Assembly (NCBI GenBank): GCA_913777945.1
Contig: CAJYTY010000032.1
Location: forward strand, 62,001 to 126,000
Reading direction: 5' to 3'
Length of the DNA stretch: 64,000 nucleotides
From: an uncultured Acinetobacter sp.
GTDB taxonomy: Bacteria > Pseudomonadota > Gammaproteobacteria > Pseudomonadales > Moraxellaceae
The notes beneath the pieces are model-generated. The model was not told the DNA's origin and searched no databases. It was given only the letters and a program-made list of their open reading frames with translations. The position numbers and the translations under genes were made by a program. Shown here piece by piece: positions 1-10,159 of this stretch; position 1 is the first letter of the stretch, and each line of letters starts with the position of its first letter.

Positions 1-444
1 GTTAAAGTTTATTTTCAACACAAGATACGGGATTTTTTACAGCAGATCAATCCTTGACATTTTGGTAAATTTTTTTTCATGTCTTAACTGCTGAATTCAC
101 AGGCACATAGCATAACAAAGCCATTAAAAAAGGCTTATAGATAACTCTGTGGATAAGTCAAAAAACAAACACTTAAATTATTTTGGGTGAAGAAAGAAAC
201 AAATTGTTTAACATTGGCACAAAATCTATACTAAAAATTCATCCTGTCGGAAAAAGCAGATGAAATTAAAAAATATATTAAAATTCATAATTTTAATAAA
301 AATATAACAAAAGTGCTTAGCCGTGTATCAGTTTGGTGAACGCCTACTTGTTTACAATGTAAACGTGTGTATATTGCAAAACATAAACCAATGTATCTGT
401 CAGATTTTTATAGATAGATTCACTCTAATTGTAGGGGCATACAA
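1..444. other. Intergenic region upstream of bfmR
   Basis: No coding region is supported here. The stretch is strongly AT-rich. A small AAGCC/GGCTT inverted repeat lies at 118-136, and a possible promoter for bfmR is noted separately at 348-375. Any gene to the left of the window ends before base 1. A TTGACA hexamer occurs at 54-59, but no convincing -10 follows at the usual distance. Confidence 0.6.
348..375 (+). promoter_or_regulatory. Possible bfmR promoter with overlapping palindrome
   Basis: A TTGTTT hexamer (348-353) and a TATATT hexamer (370-375) are spaced by 16 bp, an acceptable sigma-70 arrangement. A perfect inverted repeat, GTTTAC-AAT-GTAAAC (350-364), overlaps the -35 hexamer. 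A regulator bound there would block or modulate transcription, which would fit autoregulation by BfmR. The assignment is by eye only. Confidence 0.35.
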
Positions 445-1161
445 ATGAGCCAAGAAGAAAAGTTACCAAAGATTTTGATCGTTGAAGATGACGAACGCTT
501 AGCACGCTTAACACAAGAGTATTTGATTCGTAACGGTTTAGAAGTTGGGGTCGAAACAGATGGTAATCGTGCGATTCGCCGTATTATCAGTGAGCAGCCA
601 GATTTAGTTGTATTGGATGTGATGTTACCGGGTGCAGATGGTCTAACCGTTTGTCGAGAAGTTCGTCCACATTATCATCAGCCTATTTTGATGTTAACTG
701 CACGTACTGAAGATATGGATCAGGTACTTGGTTTAGAAATGGGTGCAGATGACTATGTTGCTAAACCAGTTCAACCACGTGTTTTATTAGCTCGTATTCG
801 TGCTTTATTACGTCGTACTGATAAAACAGTTGAAGACGAAGTTGCTCAACGTATCGAGTTTGATGATCTTGTGATTGATAACGGTGGTCGTTCAGTGACT
901 TTAAATGGTGAATTGGTTGATTTTACGAGCGCTGAATATGACTTATTGTGGTTGTTAGCTTCGAACGCAGGGCGCATCTTATCTCGTGAAGATATTTTTG
1001 AGCGTCTCCGTGGTATTGAATACGATGGTCAAGATCGTTCGATCGATGTGCGTATTTCACGTATTCGTCCAAAAATTGGTGATGATCCAGAAAATCCAAA
1101 ACGTATCAAAACTGTGCGTAGCAAAGGTTATTTATTCGTTAAAGAAACTAACGGGATATAA
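445..1161 (+). CDS. bfmR: Response regulator BfmR (OmpR family)
   Basis: This is a DNA-binding response regulator of 238 residues. The N-terminal receiver has the acidic pocket E14-D15-D16, phospho-acceptor D58 in VVLDVMLPG, switch residue T85 and conserved K107. A winged-helix output domain follows at about 130-235 and ends in the usual VRSKGYLF hairpin. BfmR of Acinetobacter controls biofilm, envelope stress and virulence functions and is phosphorylated at D58. The kinase gene bfmS begins 40 bp downstream on the same strand, so the pair is probably co-transcribed. The name rests on the motif pattern plus the neighbouring kinase and nuo operon; the family is also called RstA-like. Confidence 0.93.
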   Translation: MSQEEKLPKILIVEDDERLARLTQEYLIRNGLEVGVETDGNRAIRRIISEQPDLVVLDVMLPGADGLTVCREVRPHYHQPILMLTARTEDMDQVLGLEMGADDYVAKPVQPRVLLARIRALLRRTDKTVEDEVAQRIEFDDLVIDNGGRSVTLNGELVDFTSAEYDLLWLLASNAGRILSREDIFERLRGIEYDGQDRSIDVRISRIRPKIGDDPENPKRIKTVRSKGYLFVKETNGI

Positions 1162-1201
1162 TTTGCGTCTTGCTTTAAATTAGCTTGGATTTATTTCCCT
1201 T

Positions 1202-2842
1202 ATGGTAAGTCGAGTACTAAAAAACAGCATTTTCTTGCGAATTTATGCTGGATTAGTGGTTTTAGTTGTTGTTGTTGCCGCATTCTGTTATTTGCTGGTA
1301 CAGGTCATCAACTATCAACGCGCGCAAGAATATCGTGAATCTCTGACGGATGGTATTTCGTATGTCATCAGTGAGGGGGTATCTCGACAGCCTCAAAAAC
1401 AACAAAAGTTAGATTGGATTTCTGATGCCTCCGATTTACTAGAACTTCCAATCTACTATGTTGATGCAGCACGTGTAGAGCTTTCTCGTACTGAGAAAAA
1501 GCGGATTGCTGAGCAGAAATCAGTAGTTCGTTATGATGCCAATAATGGTGTGGGTTATATCATTATTGGCCTGAAAGATGATGCGAAACATTATCTTTAT
1601 ATCAAAGTGGATAAGCTCGGCGAGCGCCAAATGAAGGCATTGCCAATTTTTGTACTGGATTATTTGATTTTTTATCCGGGCCAAGAGCGTGAATATTTAG
1701 AAAGAATTAAAAAGCATTTTTACTATCCGATTACGATTGCCAATATAAAAGATATTAATCTAGATTCAGAGCAAATCGGTCGTTTACGTCAAGACCAAAG
1801 TATTCTGTTATATAAGGATAGTGCAACTGTACGTGGTACAACGATTTCAATTGTTTCTCCGATGCCAAATCATCCTGCACAAGTCCTTATCTTAGGCCCA
1901 GTTCCAATGTTTAATTGGATGCCTTTTCAGCTTTCAGCAGGTATTACCTTATTTAGCTTATTCTTATTAAGTCTAGGTGTTTACGGTTTAATTTTACCGC
2001 TTGAGCGGAAAATTCGTCAGGTTCGTTTTGCTTTAAATAAAATGAAGTCTGGTGATTTGTCATTACGTGTTCCGATTGAAGGCACAGATGAAATGGCAAA
2101 TTTGGCATCTAGTTATAACAATATGTCAGATCACATTCAGCGGTTGATTGAAGCACAACGTGAATTAATGCGTGCAGTGTCGCATGAACTCAGAACACCT
2201 GTGGCACGAATTCGTTTTGGCATGGAAATGTTAGCTGAAGAAGATGACTATAATTATCGAATTCAGCAAGTCGATATGATTGATAAAGATATTGAAGCAC
2301 TCAATACTTTAATTGATGAAATTATGACTTACGCCAAACTAGAGCAGGGTACGCCATCTTTAGATTTTGGAGATGTAGTATTGGTTGAAGTGCTCGATCA
2401 GGTTGCAATGGAAACAGAAGCACTGAAGACTCAAAAAGAAATCGAGTTAATTGCACCGCCATTGTCATTATCTGTAGATGCTGAACGTCGCTATTTGCAT
2501 CGTGTGGTACAAAACTTGGTTGGAAATGCGGTTCGTTATTGCGATCATAAAGTTCGAATTAGTGGTGGTGTTCGTGCTGATGGTAAGGCTTATGTGTGTG
2601 TAGAGGACGATGGGCCAGGGATTCCAGAGCAAGAGCGCACACGTATTTTTGAAGCGTTTGCTCGTTTGGATGATAGTCGTACACGCGCATCGGGTGGGTA
2701 TGGCTTGGGGTTATCAATCGTGAGTCGTATCGCGTATTGGTTCGGTGGAGATATTATGGTAGACCAAAGTCCTAATTTGGGTGGCGCACGTTTTACCATG
2801 ACATGGCCAGCGAAGCGCTATAAACAAAACATAAAAAAATAG
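1202..2842 (+). CDS. bfmS: Sensor histidine kinase BfmS
   Basis: Membrane sensor kinase of 546 residues, partner of BfmR. It has an N-terminal transmembrane helix (about 12-35), a periplasmic sensor region of about 200 residues, and a second membrane segment near 240-265. A HAMP linker, a HisKA dimerisation domain with SHELRTP (phospho-acceptor at about H328) and a HATPase domain with DDGPGIPEQE and GGYGLGLSIV follow. BfmS is known to restrain BfmR output in Acinetobacter. The gene follows bfmR closely and is followed by a strong terminator, so the two form a short operon. The ATG follows the bfmR stop by 40 bp and keeps the full first membrane helix. Confidence 0.93.
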   Translation: MVSRVLKNSIFLRIYAGLVVLVVVVAAFCYLLVQVINYQRAQEYRESLTDGISYVISEGVSRQPQKQQKLDWISDASDLLELPIYYVDAARVELSRTEKKRIAEQKSVVRYDANNGVGYIIIGLKDDAKHYLYIKVDKLGERQMKALPIFVLDYLIFYPGQEREYLERIKKHFYYPITIANIKDINLDSEQIGRLRQDQSILLYKDSATVRGTTISIVSPMPNHPAQVLILGPVPMFNWMPFQLSAGITLFSLFLLSLGVYGLILPLERKIRQVRFALNKMKSGDLSLRVPIEGTDEMANLASSYNNMSDHIQRLIEAQRELMRAVSHELRTPVARIRFGMEMLAEEDDYNYRIQQVDMIDKDIEALNTLIDEIMTYAKLEQGTPSLDFGDVVLVEVLDQVAMETEALKTQKEIELIAPPLSLSVDAERRYLHRVVQNLVGNAVRYCDHKVRISGGVRADGKAYVCVEDDGPGIPEQERTRIFEAFARLDDSRTRASGGYGLGLSIVSRIAYWFGGDIMVDQSPNLGGARFTMTWPAKRYKQNIKK

Positions 2843-2877
2843 TTTTAATTCATTTAAGCTTATGTGAAAAATATAAG

Positions 2878-2911
2878 AAAGCCAAAGCATCAAGCTTTGG
2901 CTTTGATTTTT
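2878..2911. terminator. Terminator after bfmS
   Basis: An 11-bp stem AAAGCCAAAGC / GCTTTGGCTTT with a 5-nt loop (2878-2904) is followed by a T-rich tract on the plus strand. It ends bfmRS. It may also serve the convergent gene at 2931, since the A-rich left arm gives a U tract in the other direction. Confidence 0.85.
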
Positions 2912-2930
2912 TATGAAGCATAAATATTGA

Positions 2931-3287
2931 TTATTCATGAACAGATGAATCAGGTTCGATTAATGGATGACCAGCCCTTAAGCCATTCAGTGCATCTATA
3001 TTAAAATCCAGAAGTAATGAATTATTTTTTACGTCTATTTTATAACTTTTAATCAATGGTTGATCGCCACTTAATGTTTCAACTTTATAGCTATCAGCAA
3101 TGTTTAGAATACTTTCAAGATTGGTTGTTGTTGCCGCAAAGTCTTCTCTAAAGACTTCATAGATATCTCTTAGGTCGAAAATTGCATTATCAGCATCAGG
3201 GTGTTTCCGAATATAACTTTCAATGTGCCGCATCAGCAGCTGTGAAAAAAAGAAATAATCTGAGTCATGTGTATATTCTAAATGCAT
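2931..3287 (-). CDS. Hypothetical protein, 118 aa
   Basis: A small soluble protein of 118 residues whose family I do not recognise. It is acidic, has no signal peptide or membrane segment, and reads as an N-terminal helical half followed by a C-terminal half with alternating beta-like segments. A good AAGGAG ribosome site sits about 5 nt before the ATG, and the gene is convergent with bfmS across a shared terminator. These points support it as a real gene. No functional claim is possible from sequence alone. Confidence 0.7.
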   Translation of the reverse strand: MHLEYTHDSDYFFFSQLLMRHIESYIRKHPDADNAIFDLRDIYEVFREDFAATTTNLESILNIADSYKVETLSGDQPLIKSYKIDVKNNSLLLDFNIDALNGLRAGHPLIEPDSSVHE

Positions 3288-3379
3288 ATTTTTCTCCTTG
3301 TTTGCTACTTTTAGAATACCGATCTCTCAGTCAAATAGTGTATAAAGTTAATTAAAGCATGTAGCTGAATTGCAACATA

Positions 3380-4798
3380 TTATGTCGAAATGACAACCTG
3401 ATTTCGACCTTGGCGTTTGGCTTGATATAAGGCGTCATCTGCTTGCTTGAAATGATGTTCGATAGATTGTAGGTTTTCTGCCTCGCAGATATAAATTCCT
3501 AGACTCACTTGGATATAAAAGTCATTTTGCTGTTCTAATTTGATAGGTGTTTGGCTAATTCTTTTTCTGATGTTCTCAGCAGCTTGATAGGCTGTGTTTG
3601 CATCTATATCAGTCATGAAAATGGCAAATTCTTCACCGCCTAAACGACCAAGTAAATCATGCGGTCTCAGCATGGTTTGAATGGTCTGGACGCAACTTTG
3701 TAACGCACGATCTCCAATTTGATGACCATAGTTATCATTGACTTGTTTAAAATGATCGATATCTAACATGAAAAAAGCGGTCGTTTGGGCGGAGTTTTTT
3801 GCTTGCTGTTGTAAAAGCTGAACTGACTGTAAAAATTGACGTCGAGTCAGGCTTGAGGTGAGTTCATCATGAGCAATAATATGTTGTAACTCTTGGATTA
3901 GCTTTGTTCTCACCATATTAATGCTGGAAACTGTGAGTGGTCCAATCGTCATCATGATTAAACCCAAGCGTATAGAAATGGTGTTATTTAAATATCGCTC
4001 TGGATAGAGCAGTAAATAGTTTTGTGAGACGTGATAAATAATAAAAGCACAACTCACAGACGTGATAATCGTGACTGAAAAATGGCGATAGCGTAAAGCA
4101 CACCAAATTAATGCGGCAATTGGATAAAGCACTGAACCAGGACCGGTGTCATAGTAAGCGATCACAATTGAAAAAATAACACTAAATAACGGTAGGCTTT
4201 CCTGAACAGTGAGTGCTTTAAACTCTTTAATTTGTTGTTTGAACTCTCCAAGCACAGGCGCACTTAGCATAGCAGGGAGGATTAACAAAGCATTTTGAAG
4301 TTCAGCAGTAAACCAATGTCCAAAATCAATCCAAAACGAACCAAGAGCGAATTTGGTATTAAAGTAGGGAAGGGAAAATGCAGCAAATAAAGAACTTGAT
4401 ACCGCACCGACACAGCAGAAGCTAAATAAGAATAAGTAGAAGTAACCTTGATGCATGGAGCGAATCAGTGAGGTTAACTTGATGTAAAGGAAAAGTGCGG
4501 TCAGAACATAGCACAAGTTGGCTGTGGTTAAACAGAGATTGAGCAAAAATGGGGTATCTTGCAAAGTATCCGCAAGCAAGTAGCCTACGATTGCACCGAT
4601 CAAACTAATCGGGTGCCGTGTTTGTGGGAAACGAATCAGTAAACCCAGTAAAACAGAATTGGCTGGCCAAAACGAAGCAAGAAATGTTAAGTGTCGGGTA
4701 GCGATACCGATGAGACAACAAAAAAAGATCACAGCAGCGAAAACGAAAAATAATTGCAAAAGTGATTTAGGTTTTGATGCTGCCATTGATTGAGTCAT
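3380..4798 (-). CDS. MASE1-like membrane diguanylate cyclase (GGDEF)
   Basis: A 472-residue protein predicted to make cyclic di-GMP from two GTP. The first ~300 residues hold about eight to ten hydrophobic helices of the MASE1 sensor type. The GGDEF domain follows, with the active-site signature GGEEF at 387-391 and an RPHD inhibitory I-site five residues before it, so product inhibition is likely. The DxDHFKxxND metal and nucleotide motif (DIDHFKQVND) is also present. No EAL phosphodiesterase domain is attached. It is transcribed away from nuoA. A TATAAT hexamer on the minus strand (4834-4839) is a candidate -10. Confidence 0.9.
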   Translation of the reverse strand: MTQSMAASKPKSLLQLFFVFAAVIFFCCLIGIATRHLTFLASFWPANSVLLGLLIRFPQTRHPISLIGAIVGYLLADTLQDTPFLLNLCLTTANLCYVLTALFLYIKLTSLIRSMHQGYFYLFLFSFCCVGAVSSSLFAAFSLPYFNTKFALGSFWIDFGHWFTAELQNALLILPAMLSAPVLGEFKQQIKEFKALTVQESLPLFSVIFSIVIAYYDTGPGSVLYPIAALIWCALRYRHFSVTIITSVSCAFIIYHVSQNYLLLYPERYLNNTISIRLGLIMMTIGPLTVSSINMVRTKLIQELQHIIAHDELTSSLTRRQFLQSVQLLQQQAKNSAQTTAFFMLDIDHFKQVNDNYGHQIGDRALQSCVQTIQTMLRPHDLLGRLGGEEFAIFMTDIDANTAYQAAENIRKRISQTPIKLEQQNDFYIQVSLGIYICEAENLQSIEHHFKQADDALYQAKRQGRNQVVIST

Positions 4799-5195
4799 CC
4801 TGACACTTTTCCTTGGAGGAATTAGGTCGGGCTATTATATAAATTTTGTTTAAATTTTCAGCACAAATTTGTATCAATGCAATGATTTAGTTCATGCTGC
4901 AATATTTTTGAGCATTGATGACAAGTTGCGGATATTTTTGGCGCAAGAATAAAGAAAAAAATGATCAATATTGGTTAGTCGATTTGATAATTCGATTTTT
5001 AAGGGTGAATTTGTAGCGATCTAGGTCGTATCAGGAAATTAATCAACAAAATCATCCTAAAGACTAAAGCGCTTCAACTAGCATGAGAAATTAGAAATCA
5101 GGTACAATTGGCGGGATTAATTTTGTGTTTGGTGTATTTGAAGGCCAATACATACATTCTTTGTTAAAAATAGGCCTGCCAGGAGTTATCCCCGC
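4799..5195. promoter_or_regulatory. Divergent control region, cyclase gene / nuo operon
   Basis: This non-coding, AT-rich stretch separates the divergent cyclase gene and nuoA. On the minus strand TATAAT (4834-4839) may be the cyclase -10. On the plus strand TACAAT (5103-5108) is a possible nuo -10, without a good -35. The leader to nuoA would then be about 80 nt. No protein, tRNA or riboswitch is recognised here. Confidence 0.45.
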
Positions 5196-5747
5196 ATGAG
5201 TGCCATTACTCCATACGATTGGGCGATTATCGCCTTCGTGATCGGCGTTACATTTCTTTGCGTTTTTATGCTTACAGTTCCCTTACTCCTAGGGGGTAAA
5301 GCATGGGGGCGTGCGAAGCAAGAGCAGTTTGAATCAGGTGTAGTTGGTGCGGGCGGTGCTCGTATCCGCTTGTCAGCCAAATTCTATTTAGTTGCAATTT
5401 TCTTCGTTGTCTTTGACTTGGAAGCTCTTTACCTCTACGCATGGTCGACATCAGTTCGTGAAGTAGGTTGGTTTGGATTTACCACGGTCGTTATTTTTGT
5501 TGTGGATCTTTTGATCGCTTTGGTTTATGCAATTTCTGTAGGCGCGCTGAATTGGGCACCTGTAGATCGTCGTAAATCTGCTGGTGTGACAACAAAAATT
5601 GGTTCACCGAATATGAATATTGCTGACATTACTCGATTCAATAATATTGAAGAGCTTGTTGTCGATCCTACTGGTCATATTCCAGCACAGTCTTCTGGTC
5701 GTGTTAAGTCTAAAACACCGACTACATCATCATTTGAACAGGAGTAA
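5196..5747 (+). CDS. nuoA: NADH-quinone oxidoreductase subunit A
   Basis: First gene of the complex I operon; 183 residues with three membrane helices (about 8-30, 65-85, 95-115). It carries the family motif KxxxYESG-like region (QEQFESGVVGAGGARIRLSAKFY) and the conserved acidic FVVFDLEALYLYAW helix. NuoA sits at the junction between the membrane arm and the peripheral arm near the quinone site. The last ~50 residues, after VGALNWAP, form a hydrophilic tail rich in Ser, Thr, Asn and Pro that makes the protein longer than the ~147-residue E. coli form. A CAGGAG site precedes the ATG. Confidence 0.95.
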   Translation: MSAITPYDWAIIAFVIGVTFLCVFMLTVPLLLGGKAWGRAKQEQFESGVVGAGGARIRLSAKFYLVAIFFVVFDLEALYLYAWSTSVREVGWFGFTTVVIFVVDLLIALVYAISVGALNWAPVDRRKSAGVTTKIGSPNMNIADITRFNNIEELVVDPTGHIPAQSSGRVKSKTPTTSSFEQE

Positions 5748-5753
5748 GTCGGG

Positions 5754-6431
5754 ATGAAATATACTTTAACCCGTGCGAATCCAGATGCCGATCAGTATCC
5801 ATTACAAGATCGTCAAATCGTAACTGATCCTCTTGAGGAAGAAGTTAATAAAAGTGTGATGATGACACGTCTTGAAGATGTGTTGCATACCGCAGTGAAC
5901 TGGGGTCGTAAAAACTCTTTATGGCCTTTTAACTTCGGGACATCATGCTGTTATGTTGAATATGCGACGACTTTAACTGGTGTACATGACTTGTCTCGTT
6001 TTGGTGCTGAGGTTATTCGTGCTTCACCACGTCAAGCAGATTTAATGATTGTTGCAGGAACCTGTTTTGTCAAAATGGCACCTGTAATTCAACGTTTGTA
6101 TGAACAAATGCTTGAGCCTAAATGGGTCATCTCTATGGGTGCTTGTGCGAACTCTGGTGGTATGTACGACATCTATTCTGTAGTACAAGGTGTTGATAAA
6201 ATTATTCCTGTTGATGTGTACATCCCAGGTTGCCCACCTCGTCCAGAAGCATTGATCCAAGCATTGATGTTACTTCAAGACCAAATTCAACTAGAGCGCC
6301 GTCCACTTTCAGCGGTGATTGGTGATGATCTTCAGCCTGTGTATAAGCCAAAGATGATGCCAGAACGCGATCGTAAAAATGCGGAACGTATTGCGGTGAA
6401 AAATTTACGCTCTATGGATGAAATTAAATAA
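5754..6431 (+). CDS. nuoB: NADH-quinone oxidoreductase subunit B
   Basis: Peripheral-arm subunit of complex I, 225 residues, which binds the terminal [4Fe-4S] cluster N2 that passes electrons to quinone. The ligands are visible: the tandem cysteines in GTSCCYVEY, a cysteine in [12 protein letters not shown], and the last in [10 protein letters not shown]. It starts 6 bp after nuoA, so translation is probably coupled. The N-terminus (about 1-30) is a longer variable extension, as in other gammaproteobacteria. Confidence 0.96.
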   Translation: MKYTLTRANPDADQYPLQDRQIVTDPLEEEVNKSVMMTRLEDVLHTAVNWGRKNSLWPFNFGTSCCYVEYATTLTGVHDLSRFGAEVIRASPRQADLMIVAGTCFVKMAPVIQRLYEQMLEPKWVISMGACANSGGMYDIYSVVQGVDKIIPVDVYIPGCPPRPEALIQALMLLQDQIQLERRPLSAVIGDDLQPVYKPKMMPERDRKNAERIAVKNLRSMDEIK

Positions 6432-6437
6432 TTTGAA

Positions 6438-6475
6438 CGATGAGTTGTGACATGTCTGAAGAGACATGATCATCG
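6438..6475 (+). other. Stem-loop between nuoB and nuoCD
   Basis: A perfect 7-bp stem CATGTCT / AGACATG with a GAAG loop (6451-6468) sits inside a second pairing CGATGA / TCATCG (6438-6443 with 6470-6475). It has no T tract, so it is not a normal terminator. It could be an mRNA stability or processing element inside the nuo transcript. Confidence 0.5.
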
Positions 6476-6516
6476 GGAAAATTGCCAGAATTTGTATTAA
6501 ATAGGAAGCCAAGCCA

Positions 6517-8304
6517 ATGGCTGAAACTGACATTGCTATGCCAGAGTCAACGCAAGTTGATTCACGCCCAGCATTTGCAATCGTAGAAGAGCTCAAAACC
6601 AAATTTGGTGAGAATTTCTATGTGCAGGCGACTTTTGAAGAGTTTCCAACAGTCTGGGTTGAGCGCGCACGCGTGCAAGAAGTCCTTATGTTCCTCCGTA
6701 AAGTGGAACGTCCTTATGTAATGCTGTTTGACTTATCTGCGGTTGATGAGCGTTTACGTGTTCACCGTGATGGTTTACCAGCATCAGACTTTACTGTGTT
6801 TTATCACTTGTTATCGCTTGAGCGTAATAGTGATATTCGTATTAAAGTTGCATTAAATGAAAATGATTTAAGCATCCCAACCGCAACCAATATTTGGCCA
6901 AATGCCAACTGGTACGAGCGAGAAGCTTACGATATGTTTGGTATCGATTTCGCAGGGCATCCGATGCTCCGTCGTATCTTGTTACCAACCTATTGGGAAG
7001 GTCATCCATTACGTAAAGAATATTCTGCGCGTGCGACAGAATATACGCCGTATATGCAGAATCAAGCGAAACAGGATTTTGAACAAGAACACCTGCGCTT
7101 TGTGCCTGAAGACTGGGGTCTAAAACGCGGCAATGCTGATGAAGACTTCATGTTCTTGAACTTAGGTCCTAACCATCCATCTGCACACGGTGCGTTCCGT
7201 GTCGTATTGCAGTTGGACGGTGAAGAAGTGAAAGACTGCGTACCTGATATTGGTTATCACCACCGTGGTGTGGAAAAAATGGCTGAACGTCAGACGTGGC
7301 ATTCATTTATTCCTTATACCGATCGTGTTGACTACTTAGGCGGTTGTGCGCAAAACATGCCATACGTGATGGCAGTTGAACAGCTTGCTGGTATTAAAGT
7401 ACCCGAGCGTGCGCAAGTCATTCGTGTGATGTTAAACGAATTATTCCGTATCAATAACCACTTGTTATTCTGTGGTACAGCGATTCAGGATGCGGGTGGT
7501 ATGACCCCTGTATTCTATATGTTCGCAGACCGTCAAAAAGTCTATGACATCGTTGAAGCGATCACGGGTTACCGTATGCATCCAGCATGGTTCCGTATCG
7601 GTGGTACGGCGCATGACCTTCCAAACAACTGGCAAAAACTTGTTAAAGAATTGCTAGAGTGGATGCCAAAACGTTTGAACGAGTATTACACTGCAGCGCT
7701 TAAAAACTCAGTATTTATTGGTCGTACCCGCAATGTTGCGCAATACGACGCTAAATCTGCGTTGGCTTGGGGTGTAACTGGTACTGGTTTACGTGCGACG
7801 GGTATTGACTTTGACGTTCGTAAATATCGTCCATACAGTGGTTATGAAAACTTCGACTTTGATATTCCAGTGGAATATGAAGGTGATGCATATGCACGTG
7901 TCTTGGTTCACTTCCGTGAAATTACTGAGTCGTTGAAAATTATTCAACAGTGCTTGGATAACATGCCATCTGGTCCTTATAAAGCGGATCATCCACTGGC
8001 TGTTCCACCACCAAAAGATAAGACATTACAAGATATTGAAACCTTGATTACGCATTTCTTGAGCGTATCTTGGGGTCCTGTCATGCCTGCAGGTGAGTCA
8101 TCATTTATGACTGAAGTGGTGAAAGGTGCGAGTACTTATTACTTGACTTCAGATAAGTCAACGATGAGTTACCGTACTCGTATTCGTACACCGACCTTCA
8201 CGCATTTGCAGCAAATGCCTTCTGTGATTAATGGCAGTCTGGTTTCTGACTTGATCATTTATTTGGCGACCATTGACGTGGTTATGGCTGACGTGGATCG
8301 CTAG
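6517..8304 (+). CDS. nuoC: NADH-quinone oxidoreductase subunits C and D, fused
   Basis: A 595-residue fusion of the 30-kDa subunit (NuoC, about 1-190) and the 49-kDa subunit (NuoD, about 205-595), as in E. coli. The NuoC part shows [19 protein letters not shown] and the [18 protein letters not shown] signature. The NuoD part starts near [15 protein letters not shown] and has [14 protein letters not shown], which contributes to the quinone pocket. Together with NuoB it forms the quinone-reducing module. The ORF is uninterrupted. An AGGAAG site lies upstream of the ATG, with an 85-bp gap after nuoB that contains a hairpin. Confidence 0.96.
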   Translation: MAETDIAMPESTQVDSRPAFAIVEELKTKFGENFYVQATFEEFPTVWVERARVQEVLMFLRKVERPYVMLFDLSAVDERLRVHRDGLPASDFTVFYHLLSLERNSDIRIKVALNENDLSIPTATNIWPNANWYEREAYDMFGIDFAGHPMLRRILLPTYWEGHPLRKEYSARATEYTPYMQNQAKQDFEQEHLRFVPEDWGLKRGNADEDFMFLNLGPNHPSAHGAFRVVLQLDGEEVKDCVPDIGYHHRGVEKMAERQTWHSFIPYTDRVDYLGGCAQNMPYVMAVEQLAGIKVPERAQVIRVMLNELFRINNHLLFCGTAIQDAGGMTPVFYMFADRQKVYDIVEAITGYRMHPAWFRIGGTAHDLPNNWQKLVKELLEWMPKRLNEYYTAALKNSVFIGRTRNVAQYDAKSALAWGVTGTGLRATGIDFDVRKYRPYSGYENFDFDIPVEYEGDAYARVLVHFREITESLKIIQQCLDNMPSGPYKADHPLAVPPPKDKTLQDIETLITHFLSVSWGPVMPAGESSFMTEVVKGASTYYLTSDKSTMSYRTRIRTPTFTHLQQMPSVINGSLVSDLIIYLATIDVVMADVDR

Positions 8305-8316
8305 GGGTAAACGATT

Positions 8317-8826
8317 ATGATGATTTTGACTGATAAAAAACCTCGTGTGAATGTTGAAGGGATTTTGACTGCTGACGAAATTCATGACATTGAACATCAC
8401 ATTGATCACTATCCATATCCGCGTGCGGCCTCTCTGGATGCATTAAAATGCGTACAGCGCCGTAATGGCTGGGTAGATGATGCTCAAATGAATGCAATTG
8501 CACAATTACTGACGATTAGTGTGGCGGATTTAGAGGGTGTGGCAACGTTCTATAACCGTATCTACCGTCAACCTGTAGGTCGTCATGTGATTTTGCTCTG
8601 TGACTCAATTGCCTGCTTCCTGATGGGGGCGGAGACATTGGCGGAAGCGTTCCAGCGTGAGCTTGGCATTCAATACGGACAAACCACGGCAGATGGTCGT
8701 TTTACCTTGCTCCCAATTTGCTGTTTAGGCAACTGTGATAAAGGTCCAACGTTAATGATTGATGAAGATACTCACGGTTTAGTGGATGTGTCATCAGTTA
8801 AACAGTTATTGGAGAAGTATGTATGA
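8317..8826 (+). CDS. nuoE: NADH-quinone oxidoreductase subunit E
   Basis: A thioredoxin-fold subunit of 169 residues that binds the [2Fe-2S] cluster N1a in the NADH dehydrogenase module. The ligand cysteines are in [10 protein letters not shown] (C-x4-C) and [10 protein letters not shown] (the C-x3-C pair). It overlaps nuoF by 4 bp (ATGA), so the two are translationally coupled. Two adjacent ATGs (8317 and 8320) are both possible starts; an AGGGG site stands about 9 nt before the first. Confidence 0.95.
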   Translation: MMILTDKKPRVNVEGILTADEIHDIEHHIDHYPYPRAASLDALKCVQRRNGWVDDAQMNAIAQLLTISVADLEGVATFYNRIYRQPVGRHVILLCDSIACFLMGAETLAEAFQRELGIQYGQTTADGRFTLLPICCLGNCDKGPTLMIDEDTHGLVDVSSVKQLLEKYV

Positions 8827-10148
8827 ATACTGAACCAAAACCAATTTATGGCGATGGTAACCCTGAAACTCATCCACTCACTTGGCGTTTGAGCAGGCAG
8901 GAGTTTGTCCGTAGTGCTGATGAATATGAAGCATTAGAAGGCTACGCTGGCTTTAAAAAAGCACTCAGTATGCCACCAAAAGATGTGCTTGAAGTCATCA
9001 AGGCTGCAACCGTTAAAGGTCGTGGTGGTGCAGGTTTCCCAGCAGGAATTAAATGGTCGTTGATGGCACCGAATGATGGTGGTCCACGCTACTTGATCTG
9101 TAATGCCGATGAAATGGAACCTGGAACATTCAAAGACCGTTTGTTGATGGAAAAACTTCCACATCAATTGATCGAAGGGATGTTGATTGCGGGTTATACC
9201 CTTGAAGCAACGCATGGTTATATCTTCATTCGTGGTGAATACATCGAAGCTGCTCAATACTTAAATGAAGCATTAGAGCAAGTTCGTGCCAAAGGTTACT
9301 TGGGTGAAAACATCCTCGGTACTGGCTGGAACTTTGAGATGTATGTGCATACAGGCGCAGGCCGTTATATCTGTGGTGAAGAAACCGCATTGATCAACTC
9401 GCTTGAAGGTCGCCGTGCCAACCCGCGTACAAAACCACCATTTCCACAGGTAGCAGGGGCATGGGGTCGTCCAACGATTGTCAATAACGTTGAGACCTAC
9501 AACAACCTGCCAGCAATTATGCTGCGTGGTCCTGAATGGTACATCAACCTGTCAGCGCACAAGTCCAAAGATCCAGGCACCAAGATTTATGGTGCGTCAG
9601 GTAAGGTGAAATTCCCGGGACTTTGGGAACTTCCTTTTGGTACCACTGCGCGCGAAGTGATTGAAGATCATGCAGGTGGTATGCGTGATGGTCTCACTCT
9701 GAAAGCATGGTTACCGGGTGGCGCATCAACAGATTTTCTGGCAGCCGAGCACATTGACTTGCCAATGGACGCTGAAAGCATCATGAAAGCAGGTTCACGT
9801 TTAGGAACATGTTTGTTGATGGTGGTTGATGAAACCCAATGTATGGTCTCTGCAACGCGTAACTTAGAAGAGTTCTTTGCACGTGAATCATGTGGTTTCT
9901 GTACACCGTGCCGTGATGGTTTACCTTGGGCAGTCAAAGCGCTGAAAGCACTCGAAACAGGTACAGGTAAGAAAGAAGATATCGATCATTTACAAGAACT
10001 GACTCGTAAATTATGGATCGGTAAAACTTTCTGTGCTCATGCACCGGGTGCGATGGAGCCGCTTATGGGCGCATTAAAATATTTCCGCCATGAGTTTGAA
10101 GCAAAGGTTAAAACCCATGCTCCTGCTCTTGACGTAGAACAAGCTTAA
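8823..10148 (+). CDS. nuoF: NADH-quinone oxidoreductase subunit F
   Basis: A 441-residue subunit holding FMN, the NADH site and [4Fe-4S] cluster N3; it is where electrons enter complex I. The FMN/NADH glycine loop [10 protein letters not shown] lies near residue 65. The sequence [18 protein letters not shown] is conserved, and the cluster ligands are in [12 protein letters not shown] plus a later cysteine in TFCAHAPGA. It is the usual family length, is coupled to nuoE by a 4-bp overlap, and is followed 11 bp later by nuoG. Confidence 0.97.
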   Translation: MNTEPKPIYGDGNPETHPLTWRLSRQEFVRSADEYEALEGYAGFKKALSMPPKDVLEVIKAATVKGRGGAGFPAGIKWSLMAPNDGGPRYLICNADEMEPGTFKDRLLMEKLPHQLIEGMLIAGYTLEATHGYIFIRGEYIEAAQYLNEALEQVRAKGYLGENILGTGWNFEMYVHTGAGRYICGEETALINSLEGRRANPRTKPPFPQVAGAWGRPTIVNNVETYNNLPAIMLRGPEWYINLSAHKSKDPGTKIYGASGKVKFPGLWELPFGTTAREVIEDHAGGMRDGLTLKAWLPGGASTDFLAAEHIDLPMDAESIMKAGSRLGTCLLMVVDETQCMVSATRNLEEFFARESCGFCTPCRDGLPWAVKALKALETGTGKKEDIDHLQELTRKLWIGKTFCAHAPGAMEPLMGALKYFRHEFEAKVKTHAPALDVEQA

Positions 10149-10159
10149 GGAATTCGACT

